Below are positions 52,109 to 60,926 of a stretch of DNA of 64,000 nt, piece after piece. Under the pieces are notes generated by a model, which did not search any database, was not told where the DNA came from, and saw only the letters and a program-made list of their open reading frames with translations. The DNA is from Pirellulales bacterium (GTDB taxonomy: Bacteria > Planctomycetota > Planctomycetia > Pirellulales > PALSA-1355): NCBI GenBank assembly GCA_022844125.1, contig JALHMI010000010.1:1-64000 (forward strand), in the 5' to 3' direction. A program made the position numbers and the translations under genes. Every line of letters starts with the position of its first letter. Positions within the stretch are counted from its first letter, which is position 1.

Positions 52109-53403
52109 TTCGTCGCGACAGTAGCGCCGCCATCTCGTTCATCTTCATCACGATCCTGATCGACGCGGTCGGCCTGGGCATCGTGCTCCCCGTCACGCCC
52201 GACCTGATCATGGAGCTGACGGGCACCTCGGTGAGTGAGGCATCCATCTATGGCGGCTGGATGGCGTTCGCCTATGCCGTCATGCAATTCATCTTCGGGC
52301 CGGTGGTGGGCAATCTCAGCGATCGCTTCGGCCGGCGTCCGGTACTCTTGCTCTCGCTGTTGACCTTCGGCATCGACTATGCCCTGATGGCTTTTGCGCC
52401 GACGGTCACGTGGCTGTTCGTCGGCCGCGCGATTGCCGGCATGGCGGGCGCGGCGCACTCGGCGGCGAATGCTTACATCGCCGATGTCAGTCCGCCCGAG
52501 AAGCGCGCCCAGAACTTTGGCTTGATGGGCGCCGCGTTCGGCCTAGGGTTCATCGTGGGGCCGGCGCTCGGTGGGTTCATGGGGTACTTCGGCACACGGG
52601 CACCATTTTACGCCGCGGCGGTGCTTGCGCTGATCAACATGTTGTATGGAATGTTCGTCCTGCCCGAGAGCCTGCCGAAAGAGGCTCGTCGACCGTTCCA
52701 TTGGCGGCGGGCCAACACGCTGGGTACCGTGCTTGAGCTACGCAAGTATCCGGCCGTGACTCTGCTGGCCACGGTCTTGTTTCTGTGGACGCTGGCCCAT
52801 CAGGTACTGCCGGCCACCTGGGCGTTTTATGCGCAGGCCAAGTTTCATTGGTCGACTTTGGAGATCGGCTTCTCGCTGGCCTTTGCCGGCGTGATGATGG
52901 CCGTCGTGCAGGCAGGTCTCACGCGCGTGATGGTCCCCAGGCTTGGCGAGCACGCGGCCGTTCTGCTGGGACTCGTCACCGGTGGAATCGGCTACGTGCT
53001 ATATGCTTTCGTCTGGCAAGGCTGGATGGTCTATCCGGCGATGGTCGTCGGCATGTTCGGCGGGCTCACGTTTCCATCGCTCAATGCGCTGATGTCGCAA
53101 CGTATTCCGCCGAGCAGCCAGGGTGAGTTGCAAGGCGCCGTGGCCAGCCTGTTCAGCCTGACCGCAATCGTCGGTCCGGTGTTGATGACGCAGCTCTTCG
53201 GCTACTTCACCAGTGCAGCGGCGCCGGTTCAATTCCCGGGCGCGGCCTTCCTGTGCGCGGCGGTATTGGTGCTGCTGAGCATCGCGCTCTTCTTGCAGGC
53301 CGACCGGCCCCGACGCGACAACGCGAACTCAGAACTCCAGGTCGATCGACCGAAAGCGGAAACCAGCGACGTGCCCGCCATTTCCCCCAAAGCAAATGCC
53401 TAG
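52105..53403 (+). CDS. MFS transporter, TetA-like
   Basis: A 432-residue, 12-helix efflux transporter (GTG start, four-base overlap with GNAT). Motif A appears as [14 protein letters not shown] and the loop IGPALGGF-like sequence as [20 protein letters not shown]. TetA-like DHA1 drug exporters are the nearest group, but the substrate is unknown. Its 3' end overlaps the convergent membrane gene by 4 bases. Confidence 0.88.
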   Translation: MIRRDSSAAISFIFITILIDAVGLGIVLPVTPDLIMELTGTSVSEASIYGGWMAFAYAVMQFIFGPVVGNLSDRFGRRPVLLLSLLTFGIDYALMAFAPTVTWLFVGRAIAGMAGAAHSAANAYIADVSPPEKRAQNFGLMGAAFGLGFIVGPALGGFMGYFGTRAPFYAAAVLALINMLYGMFVLPESLPKEARRPFHWRRANTLGTVLELRKYPAVTLLATVLFLWTLAHQVLPATWAFYAQAKFHWSTLEIGFSLAFAGVMMAVVQAGLTRVMVPRLGEHAAVLLGLVTGGIGYVLYAFVWQGWMVYPAMVVGMFGGLTFPSLNALMSQRIPPSSQGELQGAVASLFSLTAIVGPVLMTQLFGYFTSAAAPVQFPGAAFLCAAVLVLLSIALFLQADRPRRDNANSELQVDRPKAETSDVPAISPKANA

Positions 53404-53699
53404 TCGGCAGGTGCTCTTCGCCTTCCCGGCGTGCGCGGCCTGAGGAACCACAGCACGATCAAGATCGGGATCGCATAGAACACCAGCTTCGGCCGCAGCG
53501 CCACGACCAGAATCGTGATCCCGCCCGTCACGGCCAGCCACCTGGGCACGTGCTGCACCTGCGGGTAGGCGAACCACCAGATGCCGAGCATCACGCCCAT
53601 CCGGATGCAGCCACCCCAGAAGGCTTCGTCGGCCTGTCCTTTCGTGGCAATGCCGATGACGAGCAAGATTAAGGCGATGATCCCCAGCAGTGTGCGCAT
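53400..53699 (-). CDS. Small membrane protein, unknown
   Basis: A 99-residue protein (ATG 53699 preferred; upstream sequence has no membrane features). Three membrane segments: LLGIIALILLVIGIAT, GVMLGIWWFAYPQ and WLAVTGGITILVVALRPKLV, then a basic tail (RPRTPGRRRAP). No family recognised. It overlaps the MFS gene end tail to tail. Confidence 0.55.
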   Translation of the reverse strand: MRTLLGIIALILLVIGIATKGQADEAFWGGCIRMGVMLGIWWFAYPQVQHVPRWLAVTGGITILVVALRPKLVFYAIPILIVLWFLRPRTPGRRRAPAD

Positions 53700-53769
53700 C
53701 GAGACATTATCGAGAGACAGCCGCTCGACCGCCAGGGCAGACGCCGGACCGGCAGAAAGACACGCGTCC

Positions 53770-55770
53770 TTAGATGCGGTCCAGGCTATCCAGCCACCGC
53801 ATGAGCCCGTCGAGTTCTTCGGCCGTGAGATATCGGGCCTGCTCGCCAACACCTTGCACGACAACGGGGTATTTGAGCGCTCGCAGGCGCTCGATTCCGG
53901 CCTCGACTGCAGCTGACTGCTCGCTCTTTGTGGCCAGCGTGGTGTAGAACGCCTGGCGGTTGACCGGATCGGGCTGTGGCAGTTGCGACAAGCGGGGCAG
54001 GGGGGAATCGACCGCGGCGACCGCCCGAACCAGATCGATGTTCGTCACGCCAAACAGGTAGGCCATCGTCGCCCCGGCCTGGTGACCATGCACGGCGATG
54101 CGTGTCGGATCAATCGAGTAGGTCTTGGCCACGGCATCGGCCGCGCGGCGCACGAAGCCGAGCTCCGTCGGCTGCCAGCGGGTGGCATCGGCCGACTTCG
54201 GCGCAAGCAGAATGAAATCGTACTTCTCGCACAGCGGCTTCCACAGCGCAACCAGCTCTTCATCTTTCGAGCCCCCCGGAGCATGCAGCCAGATCACCAG
54301 TCCATGCGGCACGTCGGCGCGAAAATCGTCCGGTACCAGGGCCTGGCATGCGTTCTCGAACTCGGGCAGCTTGATCGGCACAAGCCCCGTGGCGGGCTTC
54401 GCGACGTCGGCCGCGGCCAGTGCCGCCGAGTCGTGAGCCGGCGGTAGTTCACCGGGCACGCTTTCCGGCAACGTTGCTAACGTGGCATTCACAAGCAGCG
54501 TTTGGTCTCCGCGCAGCGCTTCGAGGGCGACCGATTCGTCCGGGGTGAGCGGCTGAAGCTGCTCGCGCAGATCGGCAGCGGTAGTAACTTTCGCTCCCGC
54601 AATCGATTGCACCCGATCACCCGCTTGCAGCCCCGCCTTGGCCGCGGGACTGTCCGGATAGACATAGCGAATCGCAATGCCCTTGGCGTCGGCATCCTCA
54701 GCTTTGCCCACCGGACGCATCGGCAAGATGCCCAGGAATGGCGTCACGTACGGATCGATCTTCTCGGCCAGCGTCACTTCGCGATCGATGCGTTCATCGC
54801 CGCGCAGCGCGACAACCCGCACATTCTCGCCGGCGTAGAGCGGCCCCATCGCGTGCTTGAGCTGTGCGTGGCGCTCAACCGCTTGCCCTGCCACTTCGAC
54901 GATCCTGTCCCCTTTGCGGAACCCCGCCTTGAATGCCGGACCCGTCGGCGCGGCCACTGCGATCTCCGCGACCTTGGCGTTCAGGTCGCTCGCCTTGAAC
55001 GACACGCCCAGGAGGCCGGTATGCAGATCCTTTCCCTCTTTCATCCGCGGCAGGTTGCGCAGCACGGTCTCGAGCGGCACGGCGAAACCGATGCCCGAGT
55101 CGTACCATTCCACGCCGGCGACTTCCTCGGTCTCTTGCGGGGACATGGGGACCAGCACACCGAGCACGCGGCCGCGGATATCCACCAGCGGACCGCCGTA
55201 GTTATTGGGCGAGATCTTGGCGTCCGTCTGCAGCGACTTGCTCCAGATGCGATCCTTCGCGCTGATGATGCCGACCGAGGCATTCGGACGCTCGGCCTCG
55301 AAAGTTCGGCCGACCGCGATTGCCCATTGGCCGACGCGCACTTCACTCTGGGGCGCTGCTTCGGCGGGTGTGAGTGGTTCGTCCGCCTCGACCTTCAGCA
55401 GCACTAGCAGCCGGCTACGATCGGTGGACACGAGCTGCGCCGCCTGGCGTTTGCCGCTAGGAAGCGTCACCAGGATCGAATCCGGCTTCTGCGCAAAGTT
55501 GAACGCGCTTGAAATGATGTAGCCTTCGCTGTCGACCACCAGACCGGTCGTGGGCCCGGTGCCGACAAGCAGTTCGCCGACGCGCTCCAAACCGCCGACG
55601 GTCTCGATCCGCACGACCGACGGCGCCACGCGTTCGACCGCGGCCTTGATCGCCTGTTCTTCGAGCTCGGCGAGTGGCTCATCCGCGGCCCCGACCTGCG
55701 TCGTCAGCAAACACAGCGCCCAGACGAACAGCAGCGGAGCGATCCATGACTTGTAATACGGCCGGCTCAT
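53770..55770 (-). CDS. Exported pseudo-protease: inactive trypsin-like, two PDZ, esterase-like domain
   Basis: A 666-residue exported protein with the HtrA-like layout. All triad positions are replaced: His becomes Phe90 (YIISSAFNF), Asp becomes Leu121 and Ser becomes Tyr191 (SPNNYGGPL for PGNSGGPL). Two PDZ domains follow (about 250-330 and 345-440). The last 190 residues resemble an alpha/beta hydrolase (VIWLHAPGGSKDEE), but the nucleophile motif reads GHQAG, with Gln564 for Ser. So both enzyme domains look inactive and binding or scaffolding is likely. It overlaps the preceding gene by four bases. Confidence 0.85.
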   Translation of the reverse strand: MSRPYYKSWIAPLLFVWALCLLTTQVGAADEPLAELEEQAIKAAVERVAPSVVRIETVGGLERVGELLVGTGPTTGLVVDSEGYIISSAFNFAQKPDSILVTLPSGKRQAAQLVSTDRSRLLVLLKVEADEPLTPAEAAPQSEVRVGQWAIAVGRTFEAERPNASVGIISAKDRIWSKSLQTDAKISPNNYGGPLVDIRGRVLGVLVPMSPQETEEVAGVEWYDSGIGFAVPLETVLRNLPRMKEGKDLHTGLLGVSFKASDLNAKVAEIAVAAPTGPAFKAGFRKGDRIVEVAGQAVERHAQLKHAMGPLYAGENVRVVALRGDERIDREVTLAEKIDPYVTPFLGILPMRPVGKAEDADAKGIAIRYVYPDSPAAKAGLQAGDRVQSIAGAKVTTAADLREQLQPLTPDESVALEALRGDQTLLVNATLATLPESVPGELPPAHDSAALAAADVAKPATGLVPIKLPEFENACQALVPDDFRADVPHGLVIWLHAPGGSKDEELVALWKPLCEKYDFILLAPKSADATRWQPTELGFVRRAADAVAKTYSIDPTRIAVHGHQAGATMAYLFGVTNIDLVRAVAAVDSPLPRLSQLPQPDPVNRQAFYTTLATKSEQSAAVEAGIERLRALKYPVVVQGVGEQARYLTAEELDGLMRWLDSLDRI

Positions 55771-56789
55771 GGTCGGTCTCCCTCGGCGGCCGGCACTTCG
55801 ACCTCGACAAGTTCCTGCCCCCGCATCAGCACGAGCTTCAAGGTCGAGTTGCGTTCGATGTGCGCTAGCTCATCGCGAAATCCCTGGCACGAATGCACCA
55901 GGTTCTCGCCCACAAACACGATCAAATCGTCGGGCCGCAAGCCGGCCATCGCCGCTGCCGAGCCTCCGCGCACCAGGTCCACGTAAGGCGGCGTCCGCTC
56001 CAGAACGTCAGGTACGAGCACCAGCCCCAGCGCCGCCAGGTCGATCGCCTCGTCCGGCTTGAGCTTCGGCTCCTCGTCCGTCGGGCGAAACTTGCCTTCC
56101 AGAATCTGTGAAACCGAACCTCGCAGCTCCTCAATCGGCAACGCGTAATTGAGCCAGATGTTGTTCTGCGCGCTGCGCAGTTCTTTGCCGAGCATTGCCA
56201 CAAGCTCTCCGCGCTGATTGATCAGTGCTCCGCCGGCCGCGCCGGGATTGTTCGTCATCGCATCCAGTACGTAGACCGAGCCGCGGTAGGGCGTTTCGAA
56301 CACACCGCGGCGAGCGTCAAGCTGCGTCTTCACCGCAACCACGCCATGCTGCACGCTGGCCGGCTCATCGCCAGTTGCCACGCCGAACAGATTGCTGAAC
56401 GCCAGTACGCGGGTGCCACTTTCGGCCGTGGCCGCGGCGTTCAAATCAAAGAAGGGGAGCTCGGTCGCTTCGATCTTCAGCACTGCCAATTCCAACCGCG
56501 GATCGGCGCCGAGCAGCTTCGCCTCGAAGCGCCGGCCGTCGTTGAGCGTCACGGTGATGTAATCGGTATCGAGCACGTAGCTCCAGGCAGTCGCAATGTG
56601 CCCTTCGGCAGAAATCAGAAAACCACTCTGATAGGCCTCCAGCCGGTTGAATCCGCCGGCGCCGTAGATCTTGACCATCTTGGGCTGCGTCGTGTCGATC
56701 ACCTCGGCAACCGACGCAGCGCGCACGTCGACCGCGGCGAAAGCGAGCAGCGATAGGGCCAGCAGCCGTTGAATAGCAGCGAGGTTCAT
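55767..56789 (-). CDS. Exported trypsin-like/PDZ protein lacking the catalytic triad
   Basis: A 340-residue exported protein (signal peptide LLALSLLAFAAVDVRA). The trypsin-like core has Ser70 for His (IATAWSYVLD), Glu100 for Asp (RLELAVLKI) and Ala185 for Ser (NPGAAGGAL), so it cannot work as a serine protease. A C-terminal PDZ domain (residues 250-330) is intact. Its ATG directly follows the upstream gene's stop, and its own end overlaps the next gene. Confidence 0.85.
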   Translation of the reverse strand: MNLAAIQRLLALSLLAFAAVDVRAASVAEVIDTTQPKMVKIYGAGGFNRLEAYQSGFLISAEGHIATAWSYVLDTDYITVTLNDGRRFEAKLLGADPRLELAVLKIEATELPFFDLNAAATAESGTRVLAFSNLFGVATGDEPASVQHGVVAVKTQLDARRGVFETPYRGSVYVLDAMTNNPGAAGGALINQRGELVAMLGKELRSAQNNIWLNYALPIEELRGSVSQILEGKFRPTDEEPKLKPDEAIDLAALGLVLVPDVLERTPPYVDLVRGGSAAAMAGLRPDDLIVFVGENLVHSCQGFRDELAHIERNSTLKLVLMRGQELVEVEVPAAEGDRP

Positions 56790-58616
56790 CTATTCACCCT
56801 CCGGCTGCGGAGCATCGGCCGCTGCATAGCTTTCGCAATTGAATTCGTAGCTATACCCATCGCCAAAGCGGACTTCGATCTTCCCCGGCAGCCATTGCCC
56901 GGCGAACTCGCGGTAGTCGGTGAAGTACAACTCGCAAGGATCAACGTCCGTCTCAGGAAACATCTCCAGGGCCGCGAGACTGCCCTGCGGATCGATGTAG
57001 AACAGGCACTCGACGTCCTCATGCGTAGCTTCGAGAATGTCGAACATTCCCTCGCGATCCGCGAGCGGCATCGTTCCCAGGTACTGCACGCGACTGAAGC
57101 TCTGCGGGCCGTCGACAAGCATCCGCCGCCAGAGTGCCAGCGCCGCGAGTAAGCCACCGCTGCCGGGCGGCTCCAGGTGATTCGACATGCCGCCGGTCCA
57201 CTCCACCCGAAGCTCGCCGCTAGGAAGCCTGATTGCGGCCCCGGCGTCCGAGAACTCCAGGCGGAACTCCTCGGCTCCGCCGGTCTTGCCGGTGACGGCC
57301 CAAGCCTTGCCCAGGTTGGCAAAGTTGCCACGGCTGGTCAGTGCCGCGGCTACGCGCTTTCGCTCGAGCTCATTGAAGAAGTAGTTCACATAGCCGGCCT
57401 TCTTTTCGTAGTGCTGCTTGACGATCTCCGGCATCGGGGCCTTCTTCTTCGGCATCCGCACCGGCACCGGATCCTTGCCCGGCCCACCATCATCAGGTTT
57501 TTGATCCTCGGGCTGCTCTTCCTTGGGCTCCGAGCCGGGCTCGTCTTTCGGCTTCTCCCCCTTGGGGATCGGCATCTTCTCATGCGGATCCTGCTGCTCG
57601 GCCGCGATCATCTCTTCCAGTTCAATCTCGGCATGCACGCCGCGCAGCCGCACGAGCACGTCGTAACGCTGCCCCTGCCGGCGGAACGACAGCGGTACGC
57701 GCCACCCGCGCGGGAAAATGCCCAGTGCGTTCTTGAAGGCGTTCACCGTCGTGATCGGCCGGCCCGCAAAGGCGATGATCTCGTCTCCATAGCGAAGCCC
57801 ACGGCGATAGGCATCGGACTCTTCCAGAATGTCGTCGACCACCACGCGGCGATCGGCGTCGCTGCGGACCACGGCGCCCAGCGTCGCATGATCCGCGATC
57901 CGCCCACTCTTCAGGTGGCCCAGGAAGTTCTTGATCTGATTGATCGAAATCGCATAGCCCACACCGACGTTCACGCGGCCGCGCTTCTCGAATGACCCGC
58001 GCCCGTTGATGCCAATCAGCTTCCCCTGGGCGTTGAACATCGGACCGCCTGAGTTACCCGGATTGATCGCGGCATCCGATTGCAGGCAGTCGGCATATTC
58101 CAGGATCGTGCCGGCCGGATACTGGTAGCGATGCACGCCTGAGATCACGCCGAAGGCCACGCTGGGTTGATAGTCGGTCGCCAGCAGAAACGGGTTACCG
58201 ACCGTAAAGCACCAGTCGCCCACGCGCACCTGGTCGCTGTCGCCCAACTCCGCGGCCGGAAAATCGTTCCGCCCCAGCAGCTTGATCAAGGCCACATCGC
58301 CCGTGGGATCGAGCCCCACGATCACGGCGTCGTACAGCTTGCCGTCGGCCATGCCGCACTGCATGGCATCACCGCAGGCGCTGGTGACATGGAAGTTCGA
58401 CAGGGCATAGCCATCCGGCGAAATCACCACGCCGCTGCCGCCGCCCTGTCCACCGGGCGAGAACACCGCCACTGTCGACGCCACGCACTTCTCGACCACC
58501 GCCACGCGGGCTTCTTCCGCCGCGAGCACGGCCGGATCGACCTGCGCGCGGGCCTGCCGCGCCCCGATCATGGCGATCAGCAGAAGGAGCCCCAGCCTGA
58601 CCATTGGTGCCTGCAT
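56790..58616 (-). CDS. Active-looking trypsin-like serine protease with PDZ and linker domain
   Basis: A 608-residue exported HtrA-like protease, start at ATG 58616 with the signal peptide LGLLLLIAMIGARQARA. The triad is complete: His76 in LSNFHV, Asp107 in PTGDVALIKL and Ser189 in INPGNSGGP. A PDZ domain follows (AVVRSDADRRVVVDDI), then a charged linker (EKPKDEPGSEPKEEQ) and an unknown C-terminal domain. It is the only catalytically competent member of the three-protease set and may act with the two pseudo-proteases. Confidence 0.9.
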   Translation of the reverse strand: MQAPMVRLGLLLLIAMIGARQARAQVDPAVLAAEEARVAVVEKCVASTVAVFSPGGQGGGSGVVISPDGYALSNFHVTSACGDAMQCGMADGKLYDAVIVGLDPTGDVALIKLLGRNDFPAAELGDSDQVRVGDWCFTVGNPFLLATDYQPSVAFGVISGVHRYQYPAGTILEYADCLQSDAAINPGNSGGPMFNAQGKLIGINGRGSFEKRGRVNVGVGYAISINQIKNFLGHLKSGRIADHATLGAVVRSDADRRVVVDDILEESDAYRRGLRYGDEIIAFAGRPITTVNAFKNALGIFPRGWRVPLSFRRQGQRYDVLVRLRGVHAEIELEEMIAAEQQDPHEKMPIPKGEKPKDEPGSEPKEEQPEDQKPDDGGPGKDPVPVRMPKKKAPMPEIVKQHYEKKAGYVNYFFNELERKRVAAALTSRGNFANLGKAWAVTGKTGGAEEFRLEFSDAGAAIRLPSGELRVEWTGGMSNHLEPPGSGGLLAALALWRRMLVDGPQSFSRVQYLGTMPLADREGMFDILEATHEDVECLFYIDPQGSLAALEMFPETDVDPCELYFTDYREFAGQWLPGKIEVRFGDGYSYEFNCESYAAADAPQPEGE

Positions 58617-58659
58617 AGTGAATTCTCTTTCCGCGCCGCGTGCCACTCGATCGTATCTG

Positions 58660-59850
58660 CTACTTCGTTACGTGTGCGTCACCTAGATTCAGCCTATCTC
58701 CGACGTCGAGCCCTTCGCCGTAATCAGCTAATATCTCGATGCGACGAATGCCGCCGGCGTCCAGTTCCAACTGTTGAGCGGGTTCCGTGCCGCGCACTTC
58801 GCCCTCCCACAGCAATTTGCCGTCTCCCTTGATTGAGAGCCAAACACTGCCGCTCTCGCGCATCGTGTCGTCGATCCCGACCGTCGTGCGAAACAAGCGG
58901 AACGTATCCGGCAGCCGATAGATCAGCTCGGTGCGACTGGCAAGCGACAAGCCCTTGCGAAACACCTTTCCATCGAGCTTGAGCGGCGAGTCGTCGAAGC
59001 CCCGATCGCGGCGATATTCGAAATAGCCCAACAGCGCTTGCGGCGGCTCGGAAAAAGCCACCAGCGGCGTGAACTGCGCGCTCTCGGGCTCCAGGTCGCT
59101 GAGATAGGCAATCTTGCCGCCGGAAAAGTCGAAGCGCAGCGTGTCCGCGACCGGGATACTCAGCTTCACTCCGGCAGGTGTTTCGATCGCGAGCTTTTCG
59201 CCCTCCAGCGTGAGTGCTCGCAGCGGCAGGCGGCTACCACCTCTCAGGTTCAGCGTGCCGATCGATTCCGGCAGTTGGCTGACTTTGGCCGCCGCGTACA
59301 CGATCCCCGTGATCTTTTCGCGCTTCACCGGAATCGTCTCGCCGTCAAGCTCGAATTGGCAAGTCGAGGCGTCGAGACTCCGCACGATCCCTTCGAGGTA
59401 GTCGAGCGCATCGTTCTTCCGCACCACGAGCAGATCGCCCGCGGGCTTCGACTCAGTAATCTCGGCCCATTGTTTCTGCAGCTTGGGCTCGGCGATGGGA
59501 GTCAGCTTCACCGCGCGCACGGAGCGCGTCGGCACCTCTAATAACGTCTCCGCGTTCAGCTTTAACGAGGCATTGCCATCTTTGGTCAGGTACTCCGCCG
59601 CTGTGAGCTGAGCCCCATCGATAAGACTGATTTCAACGGCGCCGGCTGCTAGGGTCGGCTTGGCGCCTTCCAGCGCCAGCGTCGCGAGCTTTTCCAGCGG
59701 CAGCGAGACGTCGCCCGAGTCCGTCGTCAGCACAATCTCCGTGGCGGTGGCCGACTTGAGCTCGCCGCGCGCAGTCTGGCCGTCGAGCGTCTGGGCCTCG
59801 AAGGGCACCGCGGCCGAAAGCAGTACGGAGAGCAGCAGACTGACTGTCAT
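58660..59850 (-). CDS. Exported NPCBM/NEW2-domain protein
   Basis: A 396-residue exported protein. A short signal peptide is followed by beta-rich repeats (GTIxLTTxxGxVxLPLEKL-like). The C-terminal 130 residues (YRRDRGFDDSPLKLDGKVFR, then ELIYRLPDTFRLFRTTVGID) match the NPCBM/NEW2 galactose-binding-like module seen in planctomycete and glycosidase proteins; it should bind sugars. Position in the protease operon suggests the module helps target a glycan. Confidence 0.8.
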   Translation of the reverse strand: MTVSLLLSVLLSAAVPFEAQTLDGQTARGELKSATATEIVLTTDSGDVSLPLEKLATLALEGAKPTLAAGAVEISLIDGAQLTAAEYLTKDGNASLKLNAETLLEVPTRSVRAVKLTPIAEPKLQKQWAEITESKPAGDLLVVRKNDALDYLEGIVRSLDASTCQFELDGETIPVKREKITGIVYAAAKVSQLPESIGTLNLRGGSRLPLRALTLEGEKLAIETPAGVKLSIPVADTLRFDFSGGKIAYLSDLEPESAQFTPLVAFSEPPQALLGYFEYRRDRGFDDSPLKLDGKVFRKGLSLASRTELIYRLPDTFRLFRTTVGIDDTMRESGSVWLSIKGDGKLLWEGEVRGTEPAQQLELDAGGIRRIEILADYGEGLDVGDRLNLGDAHVTK

Positions 59851-59861
59851 GGCGTGGTTCC

Positions 59862-60926
59862 CTATTTACCTTCCGAACCTTCCGTGGCGAGCTTGCGGAA
59901 GTATTGCTCGATCATGTCTCGGTAGTGGGCCGGATACTCCTGACCGATCTGTTGCAAGGCTTCCTCGCGCTCCTTGGGCGGCAGGTTGCCCCAGCCGCTG
60001 CCGTCGCCGATTGGCTTCTTGTCCACGTTGCCGGGGCCCTTGCCGCCGAGCGGCATGCTGTCGGGCAGGGGAGCGATGGGCATCGGCCCCCCGCCACCCG
60101 CTCCGCCCGCCGCCGCGGCTGCCGCGGCTTGCTGCTGCTTTTCCATCTCTTCAATGAGCTTATCGAGCGATGCGATCACGCCGTCTTCGACTTCGCGTGT
60201 CTTCTTGCCCGCGCGACCCAGATCGAGCCGGCGCTCGATATCCTCCATCCGCCGCGCGATGTGATCGAGCGAGTCGTCCTTCAGCCCTTCGAGATCCGCC
60301 TGCATCAACTTCGCCAGCGAGGCATAACGCCTGGGAAGTTGCGATTCGTTCTCGAGCAGCCGTGTGATGGCGGCAAGGCCCTCGTCGCGGGCCAGCATTC
60401 GATGATGGACAACCGCCCGGTGGAAGAGCAGGGCCGCCGGATCGGCGACCTCATCCAACTTGATGGAGGCCATCTGCTCGGCCGCTTCGTCATAAAGCTG
60501 CTCGTGAACCAACCAGCGCACGTAGTACAACCGCAGGTTGCTCCGGACGAACTCCGGCAGTGCCGGATCGTCGAGCCAGGTCACATCCGGCAAAACAACA
60601 TTCTTCCGCGGCTGCGACGCCACGTCGACAAGCTCCTTCGCTCGCGGTTCGCCCAGCACGATCGTGCGGCAGGCCAGATCCAGCAGCGGCGTGTCGCTGG
60701 CCTCGGCTGCGCCTTCCTGCCAGAGCGCTTCGGCCGCCGCCAGCGAAGACTTGTCCGCTTGGTCCTTGGATACCCAGGCGAGCACCTGTTCGCGCACGGC
60801 CTGCGCGTCGGGCGTTTTCCAGCTCGCACGCTGCGTGAGGCTGGGCCGATCATCGGCAGTGCTAATTGCGGCGTTGAGCAGTACGGCAACGGCCGCCAGC
60901 AGCGGTAAAATGCGTCGCGCGGTCAT
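59862..60926 (-). CDS. Exported helical protein with Ala/Gly-rich linker, unknown
   Basis: A 354-residue exported protein (signal peptide LLAAVAVLLNAAISTADD). The middle is helical and TPR-like in spacing (AALLFHRAVVHHRMLARDEG). The tail has QQQAAAAAAAGG and a Gly/Pro linker, then a helical end. No family is recognised. It overlaps the following (upstream-read) acidic gene by four bases and precedes the NPCBM gene by 11. Confidence 0.6.
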   Translation of the reverse strand: MTARRILPLLAAVAVLLNAAISTADDRPSLTQRASWKTPDAQAVREQVLAWVSKDQADKSSLAAAEALWQEGAAEASDTPLLDLACRTIVLGEPRAKELVDVASQPRKNVVLPDVTWLDDPALPEFVRSNLRLYYVRWLVHEQLYDEAAEQMASIKLDEVADPAALLFHRAVVHHRMLARDEGLAAITRLLENESQLPRRYASLAKLMQADLEGLKDDSLDHIARRMEDIERRLDLGRAGKKTREVEDGVIASLDKLIEEMEKQQQAAAAAAAGGAGGGGPMPIAPLPDSMPLGGKGPGNVDKKPIGDGSGWGNLPPKEREEALQQIGQEYPAHYRDMIEQYFRKLATEGSEGK

